Assembly: GCA_027625915.1 (NCBI GenBank)
Contig: JANTQA010000010.1
Location: forward strand, 1,860,001 to 1,924,000
Length of the DNA stretch: 64,000 bases
DNA from: Anaeramoeba flamelloides
Taxonomy: Eukaryota > Metamonada > Anaeramoebidae
Direction: 5' to 3'
How positions within the stretch are numbered: the first letter of the stretch is position 1; every line of letters begins with the position of its first letter. The notes beneath the pieces are model-generated. The model saw only the letters and a program-made list of their open reading frames with translations, did no database searches and was not told the DNA's origin. Made by a program: the position numbers and the translations under genes. This document shows positions 32,470 to 43,683 of the stretch, piece after piece.

Positions 32470-33595
32470 ACTATTTTTCAAAAATTTTAACTCACTATAC
32501 AATGTTATTAAAAGTGGTTTTTAGTGGTTTTATCCCATATTCTTATCTATCGCAAAAAAATTTTAATTTTAGATTAGAATCAATTTTTCTTTTCTTTTTC
32601 AAATTTTTTAATTTTTTTCTTATTTTTTTTTTTTTCTTTTAGATTTTTTTTTTTTCTTTCTTTTTCTTTTTTTTTGATCCTTTTTTTTTTTCCCCAATTT
32701 CAGTTCAAAAAAAAAAAAATCTTTCAAAATACCAATAAACATTAATAAATTTGTGGCTTTTTAAGCCCCATTCCAAAAATTTGGACACACCCAAAACCAA
32801 AAATAGGAAAAAAAAACCCTCAATTTATTATATTTTTCCAAACCTAATATAAAACCACATTTAAGTTACATATTATTAATGTTTTTATAAGAAATCATTT
32901 TTATCCAAATAAACGAAAAAAAATATAAAAATGAAAAAAAAAAAATTGCTGTGTCCAAAATAATGAAACTAGCTGAACAAAAAATGTATTGGTAAATTTA
33001 TTGAAATTGTACCAAAAATTATTGATCGATCAAATGATAAGATAACATCAACTGATTTGTATGTGATTTTTCTATTTAACAAACTTAACACTAACCATCT
33101 ATCAACCATCGAAAAAAAATTCCAGATCTAACAAAACAGATTACGTAACTAGAAAAAAGGAAATGAAAACAAAACAAACAAGACAAAAAATGAAATAGTT
33201 TGTAAAATCAAAAAATATTTCCAAATAGAATTTAAAGCATGGGATTGTTATTCTTTCAACTGCTTAAACTGTGTCCTAATTTTTGGAATTTAGTTTAATA
33301 TCTTTTAAAATTCCGATAATTACCAGCAAAAAATCTTCTTGTTAATCTTTTTTTCAATGAAGGCTCAGTAATAAAAAATTGGTAATGCTCATTTCAAAAA
33401 TTGTGACTCACTTTTTTTTAGTTTTTGATTTTATTTATGTTAATTTTTGAAATATCAGGTTTTTATATGTTTAGAACAATTAAAAGTGAATTATTAATAA
33501 GATTTAATATTCAGTTGTTCTTGAATACAAAAGGATATATGTATTTTTTTTCAATTTCTTATTTTAGGTGAGTCACATTTTTTGAAATGGGGTTT
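32470..33595. mobile_element. Family H element, copy 2, split by a family C element
   Basis: The left part (AAAATTTTAACTCACTATAC) and right part (TCATTTCAAAAATTGTGACTCAC ... GTGAGTCACATTTTTTGAAA, with a direct motif near 33391 and an inverted one near 33570) match 12464-13048 in order. Family C copy 4 (32764-33295) lies between them. H was therefore there first. Confidence 0.6.
32764..33295 (+). mobile_element. TIR element, family C, copy 4 (nested in H)
   Basis: Ends are AGCCCCATTCCAAAAATTTG and CTAATTTTTGGAATTTAGTT with TA on each side. The interior TATTGATCGATCAAATGAT and CATCAACTGATTTG are family motifs. ~532 bp. Confidence 0.65.
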
Positions 33596-33733
33596 ATTTG
33601 ACCTTTTTCATTTTTTTTTCCCCCTTTTTGAAATCATAATACTCAGTAGTAAAATATTTTTAATTCGAATAATTCTATTTTTGATATTTTTTGGTGAATT
33701 TGAGTATTGTTTTTTTTTATATTACAATTCCTG

Positions 33734-34158
33734 AAAAAAATTATCAAAACGAGTTATAATTGCAAAATGGTAGTGAAAACGAAAATTTTTAAAATATTAT
33801 TTGAATATTTTTAACTGAATAATAAAGATACCTGAAACTGAAATTCCTCAAACTTGATCAATACATATTGTTAAAATCTTAAATTCAATTTCACATGGAT
33901 AGGAAAATCCGAGAAACAAAAAATCAAAATTAATTCAATTTCACGATAATGTTTACAATTAAACCTCAAATTTTGAAATTTGAAAATGCTTAAATTTTGA
34001 TTTATGTGTTTACTTGGATTCTATTTTAATCCCAATGATAAATCTAATTTTTGTACATGGTTTTTGTTTTAAAATGAAAAAAAAAAAAAAGTTAAAATAT
34101 TAGAAAAAGAGAACATTCACTACCATTTTACAATTAAAAATGATTTGGCAATTTTTTT
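33734..34158. mobile_element. TIR element, family L, copy 2
   Basis: Left AATTGCAAAATGGTAGTGAA and right TTCACTACCATTTTACAATT are inverted repeats, continuing outward in AAAAAAATTATCAAAAC and its complement. It matches 5010-5422. ~425 bp. Confidence 0.65.
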
Positions 34159-34186
34159 CCAGAATAGTTAATTATCAATTAAGATT

Positions 34187-34603
34187 ACCTATAGGGAAAA
34201 AAAGTGAAACACGGTTTTTAATTGGGAACGTTAATAGAACCTGTAAACGAAAAGTCAAATCAATTAAAAGAAGAAACCAATTAACTTCGAATAATAATCC
34301 ATTATATAATTTTCAATCAAACCAACAAATACAATTTAAATCTACTTTATTATCGAAATCGTTAGAGTCGGCATTGGAGATCTCAAAAATAGTCAAAAGT
34401 TTTTCAACATATTTTTAATAATGATAGATTAATCAAAGAAAAATCCAGACCAAAAGATAGTATTATAACAACTGCTATTGTGTTGAATCCTCCATTTTGT
34501 TTTAAATCATTAATTTTTTCTTTTATTATTTGTTCTTACATTTAAATTCTATTAACGTTCCCGATTAAAAATGGGTTTTCACTATTTTTTCCAAATGGTT
34601 ATA
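34187..34603. mobile_element. TIR element, family N
   Basis: About 47-bp inverted ends: AAAAAAAGTGAAACACGG and TTGGGAACGTTAATAGAA at the left; ATTCTATTAACGTTCCCG and AAAATGGGTTTTCACTATT at the right. ~415 bp. The 92-aa frame at 34140-34418 spans the junction of elements L and N and is not a gene. One copy only. Confidence 0.6.
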
Positions 34604-34619
34604 TATATTTTTAATATTA

Positions 34620-35300
34620 TTCAAATTAATAAAAAAAACACCGTTAACTTTTCTCGGGTTTTCTATTTATTCCAGAAAATTGATAACTTTTCGTTAGGTT
34701 TTTTTTAATTTTTGTAATAAACCGAAAATTTATTAAAATTTTCTGTTTATTTCAAAAAGTAAAAAAAACCTAGAACACTTCACAAATAAAACAGAAATCC
34801 TCAAGAAACCCGCTGTTAGCTTTTCCAGAATTCAAAAGAATTGAGTCAAATCTATGATTTTTCTATATTCTTTTGAATTCTGGGAAAGCTAGGCACTCTA
34901 CGGCACCTATGACCCTTGACAGAATTTCGAAATTTTTGTTTCGAAATTTTAATAAAGAATCATAATTTTCTTTATCAACTAACCAATGACAAAATAAATA
35001 AGGAATCTTTATTTTGAATAATATCAAAGATATTATTCTTGTTGTTTTTGTTAAACTGAATTAATTTTTTAATCCAAATTATTCGATCTTCTTTATAGAA
35101 TGGGCAAAGAAACATAAAAAATGAATCGATATTCTTCATCTATTTCTAAGTTGAAATATTTTTTGCAGAAATTACAAGATTTTGCTTTTATTTTATTCTT
35201 ATCATAAACATAAGAATATCTCTTTAGATAATTTGTGAAATTTCTGAGTTTTGATATGGAAATAAAACCCTTCCATTTTAAATATTTTTGTTGTTTATTG
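34620..35300 (-). mobile_element. LINE-B 3' fragment, copy 5
   Basis: On the minus strand (about 35280 to 35080) a frame reads SYVYDKNKIKAKSCNFCKKY, then LEIDEEYRFIFY and, after an internal stop, RRSNN. This is the CxxC half of the reverse-transcriptase C-terminal zinc finger. The 3' UTR with CTAGCTTTTCCAGAATTC-type inverted repeats follows down to 34620; the extreme 3' terminus is missing. A dead copy. Confidence 0.65.
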
Positions 35301-36141
35301 AAAAGTGTTTTATTTTATTTTGGTAAGGAAACAATTCGAAATCTAAAGATATGAAAAGAGAGAAAAAAAAAATATTTTGTTATTATGATTTTACTATTGG
35401 TGTTCCATAAGAATTTATAAGAGATCATTATCATGGCTAAACTTTAAAAATATTATTCAAAAGTGTTGTCTAGTTGTTCTTAGAATTAATAATTTTTTTT
35501 TTTTTTAATGTTATTTTTTTCGAATTTTGTTCATTTAATTGTAATTACCATTATTTTAAATTTGTATATAAATAGATGGGAGTGTGGGTGGCTATAGATA
35601 GTTACATGGGTGGTTGTGTGGATAAATAATTTTTCTTTTTATACAAATTTAATCATCGAAGAGAGTAATATTCTTTGGAAATTTTTTATTTTTTCATATT
35701 TGAATTTTTTTTTTTGTTTTTTTTTTATGAGAAAACTAATAAATTTTAAAAATCTTCAAATATTTTTTGATTCAAGTCCCATTGTGTGAATTTTTAGAGC
35801 TTGCTCTGGAAAAAGAATTAAATATGATAAAAGTCAAAGAAGTGTTAAAAATAATCTGATTTTTGGGAATATTATTTGAAATGAAATGTTTTAAAAGCAA
35901 AGTTTGTAAATTGTAAAAAAGGAAATTTAATAAAAAATTTGGTTGACTTTTTTTGAATTTTTCAGTATTTATAAATACAGTTGAAAAAAAACAATATTGA
36001 AGTATTCTGGAATTCAGAATTGTGGGTATTTGGTTTTAGTGTTTAAAGTTTACTCGTTGTCGAAATAAATTTGCAAATTGAAAAAAATAGATTATTCAAC
36101 CAATAAATTAATTAATGATTATATTTAAGAATTTGACTGTC
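35301..36141. other. AT-rich stretch downstream of the GPR107-like gene
   Basis: Contains a GT-rich patch at 35576-35630 (GGGAGTGTGGGTGGCTATAG). No gene or repeat family seen. Confidence 0.4.
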
Positions 36142-37582
36142 TCAGCAATAAGAAAAAAATAAAATTTTAAAAAATAGAAAGAATGGGAGAAGGAAGAAAG
36201 AAATCAAGAAAACATATATGAAAAAAAAATGGAAAGTCACGAACATTAACAAAATTTTTTTTAAAAGCATAACATTATCGTCTGCAGGTATTGTACGAAT
36301 AGTAAAATTTAATCTTTTCATTGTTTCTCTTGTATAAATATATAAAAACAAAACAAAGTTAATTGATAAAAAGAAATTTGACAAATTGTAAATCCTCAGA
36401 GACTCCTGTACATTGAAAATGACAATTAACACTGAAAGAACGATTGAAATAACATTGATGTAAACGTTTTGCTTGATTGTTAATTGGAACAAAATTACTG
36501 ACCAGCCATAGGAGACATACATTACACCTGCTAGTAGGAAATAGAAGGTAAAGAATTCGATAACGAAGTAGAGCACTAACAGGTATGTTGGTACCTTCCC
36601 ATTTTGCGATAATGCTGCCCAATAAAAATAAATAACAACTAAATGTAAGATCTTTGAAATCAGTATAGCAGTCAAAAATTTGTGCAGTTTTATGGTGCTG
36701 CAATAGCGAACCCAATTTACAATCCACAAACACAAAACCGTGATATAGAACCCGAGTGTCAGCAATGTGAACTTTGGTATTAAAAAATGGCTACTCGACA
36801 AATAACTACTCGGGTTTTTCAAAACAGAGTCAATGTCGTATTCGATCGTTTCAGTTTCGCAGTGCAGCAAAATTAAATAATAAAACTCTTCTTCTTTGAA
36901 CACTTTGTTAATTTCATACTCTCCTTTCTCCAATTCTTTGTACCACTCACATGGCCATTTGTGTTCATTGCATGCTTTGTCCACAAATGTTGTTTGTTCT
37001 TTGTTCACTTCTTCAGGTGTACAAAAGTTTATTGATAAAGATTTGGAATTTTTTGGTCTAAAAGTGTTTTTGTTTGTTTTTTTTATTGTTGAATTGTTCA
37101 TTGAAGATGAATAAAAAATTGAGAAAATGGATCACATGATCTTTGTTTTTTTGTAAAAATATTATGTGGCACAATTGCATTCAATTTTTATCAAAAATTT
37201 ACAAGATTGTCATTGTTTAAATTTTAAAACGAAATGGAAAAATTGGTTTTTTGTTTTACATCAAAGCAGTTTATCGAATTAAAGATCAATACCAAAAACA
37301 AAAAGCCTGAAAAAAAAGGCTTGTTCGTTAGGACAAGGAAAGATTTGGTCAATCATTTTTCGGCTGTTTGGGTTTGGATAAGAAGATGAAAAAAAAAAAA
37401 AATATCACGAAAAAAGATACTCACTCATATTTAATTGTCAAATTCATGATACCATCTTTGCTGAAACCAAACATGTCAAATGTTGTAAGTGTAATGCCCG
37501 TTTTTATTTGATAGTGTTCAATTGTTGCATGTGAAAATAAAAAAAAAAGTACGATTAAAATGAAATGTGAAACACAAGCCAT
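36142..37582 (-). CDS. GPR107-like seven-TM protein (Lung-7TM/GOST family), two exons
   Basis: Exon 1 is 37582-37425, exon 2 is 37057-36142. A 367-bp intron with GTGAGTATC donor and CACTTTTAG acceptor joins them in phase 2, giving 357 aa. Exon 1 encodes a signal peptide (MACVSHFILIVLFFLFSHA) and a GOLD-like strand segment (GITLTTFDMFGFSKDG). The rest of a short luminal domain follows, with Cys at CTPEE, ACNEHKWPCEW and LLHCE. Helices: FLIPKFTLLTLGFYITVLCL; LHKFLTAILISKILHLVVI; VPTYLLVLYFVIEFFTFYFL ending in the family's GW; VYINVISIVLSVLIVIF with NVQESLR matching the IIES.E block; LSNFFLSINFVLFLYIY; then LLKKILLMFVTF onward. GOST proteins act in Golgi/endosomal trafficking. The luminal part (~105 aa) is shorter than in human GPR107. 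The last helix is Phe-rich and its 3' end may be a read-through into an unrecognised intron. Confidence 0.8.
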
Positions 37583-38830
37583 TTGTAAAAAAAACAAAAT
37601 TAACAAAAATGATCATGTGATTTGGAACAACTCCAAATTTTGGGTAATATTATATTGTTTGTTTGAATATGATATCCAAAATATTAAAATTTGAGTTTTC
37701 ATTAATGAAATAGAAGGAAATTAACAGTGTGTGTTTTGAAATTTCTTGTCTTTGATACAAATCTAAAATCTTATTAAAAAATTGAAATTAGAAAAGTTTT
37801 TATTTTTGAAACAAAAGGTAATCCTTTATTTTTTCCTCGAATTTTTTCAAAAAGGCCTAGATCTTCTCAAAAGCATGACAGTTGAAATACACTGATTTGA
37901 TTTAACTCTTATTATGGGATTTTTGAGATAAAATTCATTTTTTCAATTTGGCGCAATTATAATAAAAATATTATGACTCAGACGTATGTTGGTTTGTTAG
38001 AAAAGGTTGACCTTGAAGTAAAAAAAGTTAATTTTGTGGTAATTTATCATAAGTTGTATCAAATCAAAATTCCAGTTAAGTGTTGTTTTTTTTGGGCTTC
38101 ATTTAAAATTAAGTTATTTTTTATTAGAGCAAAACTAATTGAATAAAATGTTACTTGAAATTGCATAACCAACACCTCAACACAGCATTTTTTGGAGAAC
38201 TTGTGAGATTAGGAATTTCAAGTCACAGATCTGGAATTTTAGGATTAAAAAGGAGCTTGTTCACTAAATTTTTCATATTTTACTATGACCAATTGAGTTC
38301 TAAAGATAATTTTAATAATTTGTGTTATCACAAATTGTTTAATGGCTACTTTCTTTATTCTGAATATTTGAAGAAAGAAAAAGTCCAAAATGAAACAGAT
38401 AATTGAGAATTGAAAAAAATATCTTCACCTGAAATTTTTTCCTTTTTTGCATTTCAAAAAAAAACTAAAAGTCAAAAAAAATTGCAAAATCTTTTTTCCA
38501 CCAGTCACAATAAGTGAAAAAATAAAACAGTAGTGATCACTTTAGTTATTCGAAATCCCAATTCTAATCAGATTAGCCAAAAAACCAGGGTTAAGCGATT
38601 ATGGAATTTTTTAAAAAAATTAAATAAATTCGAGCTATTTTTATCAGACTGAAAATGGAATTTGCTTTGGGATTATTTTTTTTTTTACAAAAAACCAAAC
38701 ATAGGCCACACCAAATGAAAATTTTATTGTTCTTTTATTACCTTTTCAACTACAAATGATAATTTATTTTTTGTAATTTTTCAACAACTCATTACTATTG
38801 CTTTCTCAAAAGTAAAAGAGAAAAAAAAAA
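37583..38830. other. Intergenic region between divergent genes
   Basis: It separates the GPR107-like gene (-) from the WH1-CRIB gene (+), so both promoters should lie here. The open stretch at 38155-38406 has no ATG and no family likeness. No repeat ends seen. Confidence 0.45.
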
Positions 38831-39379
38831 ATGAACACAACAGCACTTATCACAACAGAAGAACTTAAAAAGATCAAAGACTTGGTATCGCCTGACTATT
38901 TAATTACATACTCTGTCGCAAGGCTATATTTCACGGAAGATGACATCATTGATTGGATCTATTCTGGGATCATGGGAGCTGTACTTGCGGTTCAAACGGA
39001 AAAAACGTCCTACATCAAGGTTGTCGATCTTGATACACTCCAAGTGAAATTTGAACACGAAATATATTTTGATATGAATTACAAAACCTACTTGGGGTTT
39101 GTCCATGTTTGGGAATCACACGATTGTGTTTTTGCACTTTCCTTTGCTGACGACGATGATGCTGCAAAGTTTAAAGACAACATCGAAAGTCTGATCCCCT
39201 CAAAGAAAAAGAAAAAGAACCAAAAAAAAAAGAATGAAAAAAATATTTCAGTCTCAGAGCCAACACAAATCAAACACCAAGGCCACGTAGGGCTGGACAA
39301 AACAGGTGAATTTACAGGTACGCTCTTAAAGGATTTGCAAGATGGGAAAATCGATAACAAACTTGGTAATAAAAAATAA
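38831..39379 (+). CDS. WH1/EVH1-CRIB protein, WASP-like N-half only
   Basis: 182 aa from an ATG preceded by an A-rich leader. Residues ~8-122 form a WH1 (EVH1) domain of the WASP type: LITYSVARLYF, GIMGAVLAVQ, SYIKVVDLDTLQVKFEHEIY and the closing FALSFADDDDAAKF, equivalent to LNFADEDEAQAF. A Lys-rich basic stretch (SKKKKKNQKKK, 124-134) sits where WASP has its PIP2-binding patch. Residues 140-158 are a CRIB motif, SVSEPTQIKHQGHVGLD, which binds Cdc42/Rac-GTP; the usual Phe before xHxxHVG is Ile. The protein stops about 25 residues later, with no proline-rich region and no VCA. It therefore cannot activate Arp2/3 itself as annotated. A GTAATA at the stop could be a donor, but I found no VCA exon downstream. 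Confidence 0.82.
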   Translation: MNTTALITTEELKKIKDLVSPDYLITYSVARLYFTEDDIIDWIYSGIMGAVLAVQTEKTSYIKVVDLDTLQVKFEHEIYFDMNYKTYLGFVHVWESHDCVFALSFADDDDAAKFKDNIESLIPSKKKKKNQKKKNEKNISVSEPTQIKHQGHVGLDKTGEFTGTLLKDLQDGKIDNKLGNKK

Positions 39380-39479
39380 AAGGAAATTTTTTGTACTTTC
39401 TTTGCAAAAAATCAAAACAAAAAAAGAGAAATTAATTGGTTTTTTTTTTTTTTAACAAATAAAAAAACAAATCCAGAGC

Positions 39480-39975
39480 CTAACAAATATTTGGAACTAC
39501 AATAATTTCAATTTTCAGACTAACGCCAAACCAATCTTTTTCAGTTTAATTTGTTCCAATGGAACATCAAATTCACTATCTCCAAGTTGTATATCTAAGT
39601 TCACATCCATTTTGTTTGTAAACTCCATGATATTTTCATTAAAATTTCAATTAGGAATTGAATTTGTTTAAAATTTTTTAAAAATTTTCTTTATTTTTTG
39701 GTTTATTAAATTTTACTTTTTGGTTTTTTTGATGAAAAACATATTCTCAAAAATTTACTCTAAATTTTTAGAAAACTTTTTCCTATTTGATCCTTCCTTT
39801 TTAGAATTTCTTTTTTCAGAATAGAACTTTAAGAAACCAATACTATATTTGCTTAGGGTTTGTTTACGTTTTCTTTGATCGTTTAATGTATAGGTCTTCT
39901 ATAAAAAAAAAACAAGCTTTTTATTTTGAAACAGAGATTAAAATTTTCTTTAGGTATTATTTTGACAAGAGTAAT
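39480..39975 (-). repeat. Duplicated gene-fragment repeat Q, copy 1
   Basis: About 450 bp aligning with 52757-53160 in the same orientation. The shared part includes a short coding piece (39515-39628) plus non-coding upstream sequence such as AGAATAGAACTTTAAGAA. It looks like a duplicated 3' gene part or the end of an unrecognised element. Confidence 0.5.
39515..39628 (-). CDS. Short hypothetical reading frame in repeat Q
   Basis: A 37-aa ATG frame (MEFTNKMDVNLDIQLGDSEF then DVPLEQIKLKKIGLALV). Its frame is shared with the second copy, which reads SEFKFKIDLNSDTPLGSKL. Conserved reading phase between diverged copies suggests real coding ancestry. It could be a terminal exon or a remnant. No family recognised. 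Confidence 0.3.
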   Translation of the reverse strand: MEFTNKMDVNLDIQLGDSEFDVPLEQIKLKKIGLALV

Positions 39976-40109
39976 TATGAAACAATTCTTTAATAGTCAA
40001 AATAATTGGTTCCCCATTTGAAAGATATTCATTAAATATAAAAAACTTTTGAAATATAATAAAATGACCTCGAGGCTGTAAATAAAAAAGTTTTCAAATT
40101 TTCTACTAT

Positions 40110-42423
40110 TAAGCGATTAGCGTCTACTAAGGAGAAGCCTAAGACTAAAGTGTGTTGTTATTGGTTGTTCAACACAATAGTGCTACATGGTTCAAATGTC
40201 TATAAAAGATTGATTAGTCAAGTAGTAATATTTGTTTATCTCATCAATTAAAAATGATCAAAAGTTTTTAGTAAAAAAACCCAACAATTTTTACAAAAAA
40301 ATCTTCATTTGGCCATAAATTTAAAGGTTGAATTATCAATATTTAGACTCCAAATTTGCAAAATATCTGGTGTTATTTTAGTGAATCTATCAAATATTCG
40401 CGGAAAATATCCTAAAATCGATAATACGTTCAAATTTTTTAACCACTAAAAACACTTTTTGAACAACTTCTAATAAATCCTTGTGTCTATATACTCAGTT
40501 TAAAGATAAAATTGGAATTTTATTCTTGAATAATTTTTTGTTTGGAAAAATCAATATGTCAAAAAATTTCAATTTTTGCTAAATAGTATTCAACCCATTT
40601 ACGATGAAAGGAATTGATATCTGAGATGACTGTAACATTTCTGATCATTTCCAAATGGTGTTAATAAAAGGTGAGAAAATGGCTTTGTATAGAAAATTTC
40701 GTATTTTTTATCATTAGCCATAATTTTGTAATCTTAAATGCTAATCCAAAAATAACATGAGTAATATCTAATCGTACACATACCTATATCCATACATGTA
40801 TATATACTTACCCTAACTAATGCGACTCAAACAAATCCTTCTTGAATTTTCCATTGGTACAGAGAAATTGGTTTTGTCTAAAACATTCTACCCGCCTATA
40901 ATGGCACAACATACCAATACCCTGACATACTAAACACACATGTATATTTACTTACCCTTTCAAGTACCAACATACTCAAATAAACTCAAGAAGGTACCAA
41001 AAACTCTTCTTAGAGTTCATAAATGGAAAATTCCAAAAAAATATTTTATCTTGTATGGTAAAATGGTTATTTTACCATAAACTGAGTATATTGGCACTAG
41101 GGTTTCTTAGAAGTTGTTCAAAAAGTTTTTTTTAGTGGTTAAAAATTTTTAATGTATTATCGATTTTAGGATATTTTTGTTAATATTTCTAATACCAAAT
41201 TTTAGTGAACTCTGAAAAAATATTCTGATTAGAATTCTCGATAGGTGATATTTTTAATCGTGCCATGGGAGAAAATTATAATCAACTTTTTTTAGAAAAG
41301 TACAAAATTGCAATAGTTATAGTTTGAAATCGCTAGTTAACACCAATAATACAAATAAAAGACAAAACAACAAATATATTTCCAATTTTATTCTGGAAAA
41401 TAAATTACAAAAAATGTAAAAAATTCTACCAATTTTTTTAAAAATAATATTGAAAAATTTTCACTTAGTACAGAAATTCCCAAATATATCCCTCAATTGT
41501 CAAACTCAAACAAATTAATCAATTTGATCTTGAAATTTTCAACTATTATTTTTGATTATTATTGTTTGTTAAAAGCATTCAAATTGGATGAGTCAGATGA
41601 TTAAAAGACTCATTTATTTTTTCACTTTTTTCGAAAATGAGAATAAGCTTGCTATACTTGATCAAAAAGAATATTAATACTTTGATTTATCCCACAACTC
41701 TTCTAATTTTAATAATTAGAAATTCTCGGGATGATCCGAAAAAGTTATTTCGAATTAGAAAAAATAATAATTCACAATTTGTAAATAGCCAAAATGGAAA
41801 GAGTAAACAAGTGGCAAGAAGTTGATCTAAAGTGTAAGCTAATTAAATCATCTTTGTAGATAAGTTATTTTTTTATTTTGTCATTTTTTTAGCCTAACAC
41901 AGAGGAAAATGATAACTTTCTTTAAATTTATGGTGAAATGTAGATTAATTACTAAAAAAATCAATTGTTTTAAAAAAATTAAATAATTAATCCAATCGTT
42001 TTTTGACAAATTATTTCTGAAATATTGTAAATATATTAATGTTACAATTATCTTTTTAAAAAAGGAAACAAAACTAATCAAGTCTTTGGGTTTTTAGGTT
42101 GATGCTTATTGAGCAAATCTTTGAAATATAATAAATTAAAAAAAATAGTTACTTATGAAAGTTCTAAAGATGGATTTTCAATACCAAAAATACTATTATT
42201 TTGAGTTCCTATTTTTATATTTGGAAAGTAGCAAAAAAAAAAATTTCCCAAATGAAAATTTTTAATATGGATCCTTAGTAAAAAATCGTAAAAATAAAGT
42301 GTGCAATAAGATTTATAATAGATTTTTTAGTGCTATTTGTGACATGGAGCAAACTAATATCATTTACACCCAATTACAATATGTTTTGATAATGGAGAAA
42401 TCTATGGTGAGTTAATCCCTTAA
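40110..42423. mobile_element. Family E element, copy 2, interrupted by element F
   Basis: Ends are TTAAGCGATTAGCGTCTAC and GAGTTAATCCCTTAA. The left ~270 bp and right ~500 bp align with the uninterrupted copy at 18502-19254. The middle ~1.5 kb is extra, including the long-TIR element F at about 40390-41203 and unassigned sequence to about 41930. Confidence 0.6.
40390..41203. mobile_element. Long-TIR foldback element F (nested in E)
   Basis: The ~130-bp arms are inverted: left TATCCTAAAATCGATAATAC, TTTTTTAACCACTAAAAAC, TTTTTGAACAACTTCTAA and ATATACTCAGTTTA; right the complement, from TAAACTGAGTATAT to TATCGATTTTAGGATA. A near-direct repeat ATTTTAGTGAA occurs just outside both arms and may be the target-site duplication. 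The ~550-bp centre has no frame. Confidence 0.65.
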
Positions 42424-42448
42424 AGTTTCATCAAAAAAATCTATCACT

Positions 42449-43683
42449 TTAAGGGACTAGTAAAATAAAAAAAATCTTCAAGTAAAATTTATAAGCAAAT
42501 TCAAAAAAAATTACCACATCTTGAAATTGAAAATAAAAAATATGATTAGAACTACAATACTTAACTTACTTTTAATTCTATTCTCAGAAATGAATTAATG
42601 TTTTTAAAAGTTAGATCCATCTTTCTTGTTTTTTGAAAAGTTCAAAATCAAATATATTTCTGAATTATTTAAAAATATATAATTTTCTTTGAAAGAATAA
42701 AGAAATCTTATTATTGTAAAAGGAATTGTACCAAAATATACTTTTTTAAAAAACCATTAAGTTCTGAAATAAAACAGTTTAAAAAATCTACTTAATTTCA
42801 AAAAAAAAATACAATAATTATTTCTAAACTGGAAAAAAAAATAATTGTTTGATTCAAAGAACAGTTCAAATCAATTTTCATCTTTAAAGAATAAAAAAAT
42901 CTGAGAAAAAGAACCCAAATAATCAAATTAAAAATTCTCCTAAAATAATTGTTGAAAAGCTGAAAAATTCAACTAATAATATAAAGAAACACTTTATAGT
43001 TTGATTATTTAAAATCAATAATTAATAGCCCAATTTTAATTCTTTCAGTGAGTTATTATTAATACAAAAATTAAATGTATAAAATATAATCTACAATTAT
43101 TTTTCAATTTTTTAAAGATTTTCAAACAAATAAAACAAATTTAAATAAACAATCCTATTTAAAAAAAAAAATAGATATTATCAAATAACTAATTTTAATA
43201 CTAAAAGTTCCTTATTTATACACTGGGTATTTAAAAAAGAATATTGTCTTATTTTTTAAATTTCTAGAAATTTAATAAATATATTTTTGAATAAAATAAA
43301 AGATCAATTTTTTTTTAGATCTCCAAGTATTCAATATTTGATTTCCATTTTTTATTAATTTTTAAAAAAAGATTAAAAGTTCAAGATTATTTGGAACACA
43401 AACTCTCATAAATTACTAAAAGTGAGATTCCTTCAAAATAAAATTTTTTCGAATATTTTCCAAAATTTTCTTTTTATGAAATTAAACCAAAAATCTAATA
43501 AAAAAGGATTAAAATCGTTTTCCTAAAATTTCATTGGAAAAAACTCTTTTCAAAATGATAACTCAGTTCCCTAAAGTTGATAAATGAAGTCGCGTATCGG
43601 GTTTAATTGTATCCTTGTGTAAATAATTACTCTATTACCTTTGTGAAAAAAAAATAAATAACGAAGAGTTACAAGTCCCTTAA
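42449..43683. mobile_element. Family P TIR element, copy 2 (complete, 1.2 kb)
   Basis: Ends are TTAAGGGACTAGT and ACAAGTCCCTTAA, inverted. Related copies are at 25071-26340 (left end lost), 48070-48292 (right end only) and 62890-63350 (middle). No open frame of note. Confidence 0.6.

Noticed and set aside
34140-34418. 92-aa plus-strand frame
   Set aside because: It begins in the right arm of element L and runs into element N.
38155-38406. 83-codon open stretch with fairly mixed composition
   Set aside because: No ATG, no family likeness and no supporting splice sites.
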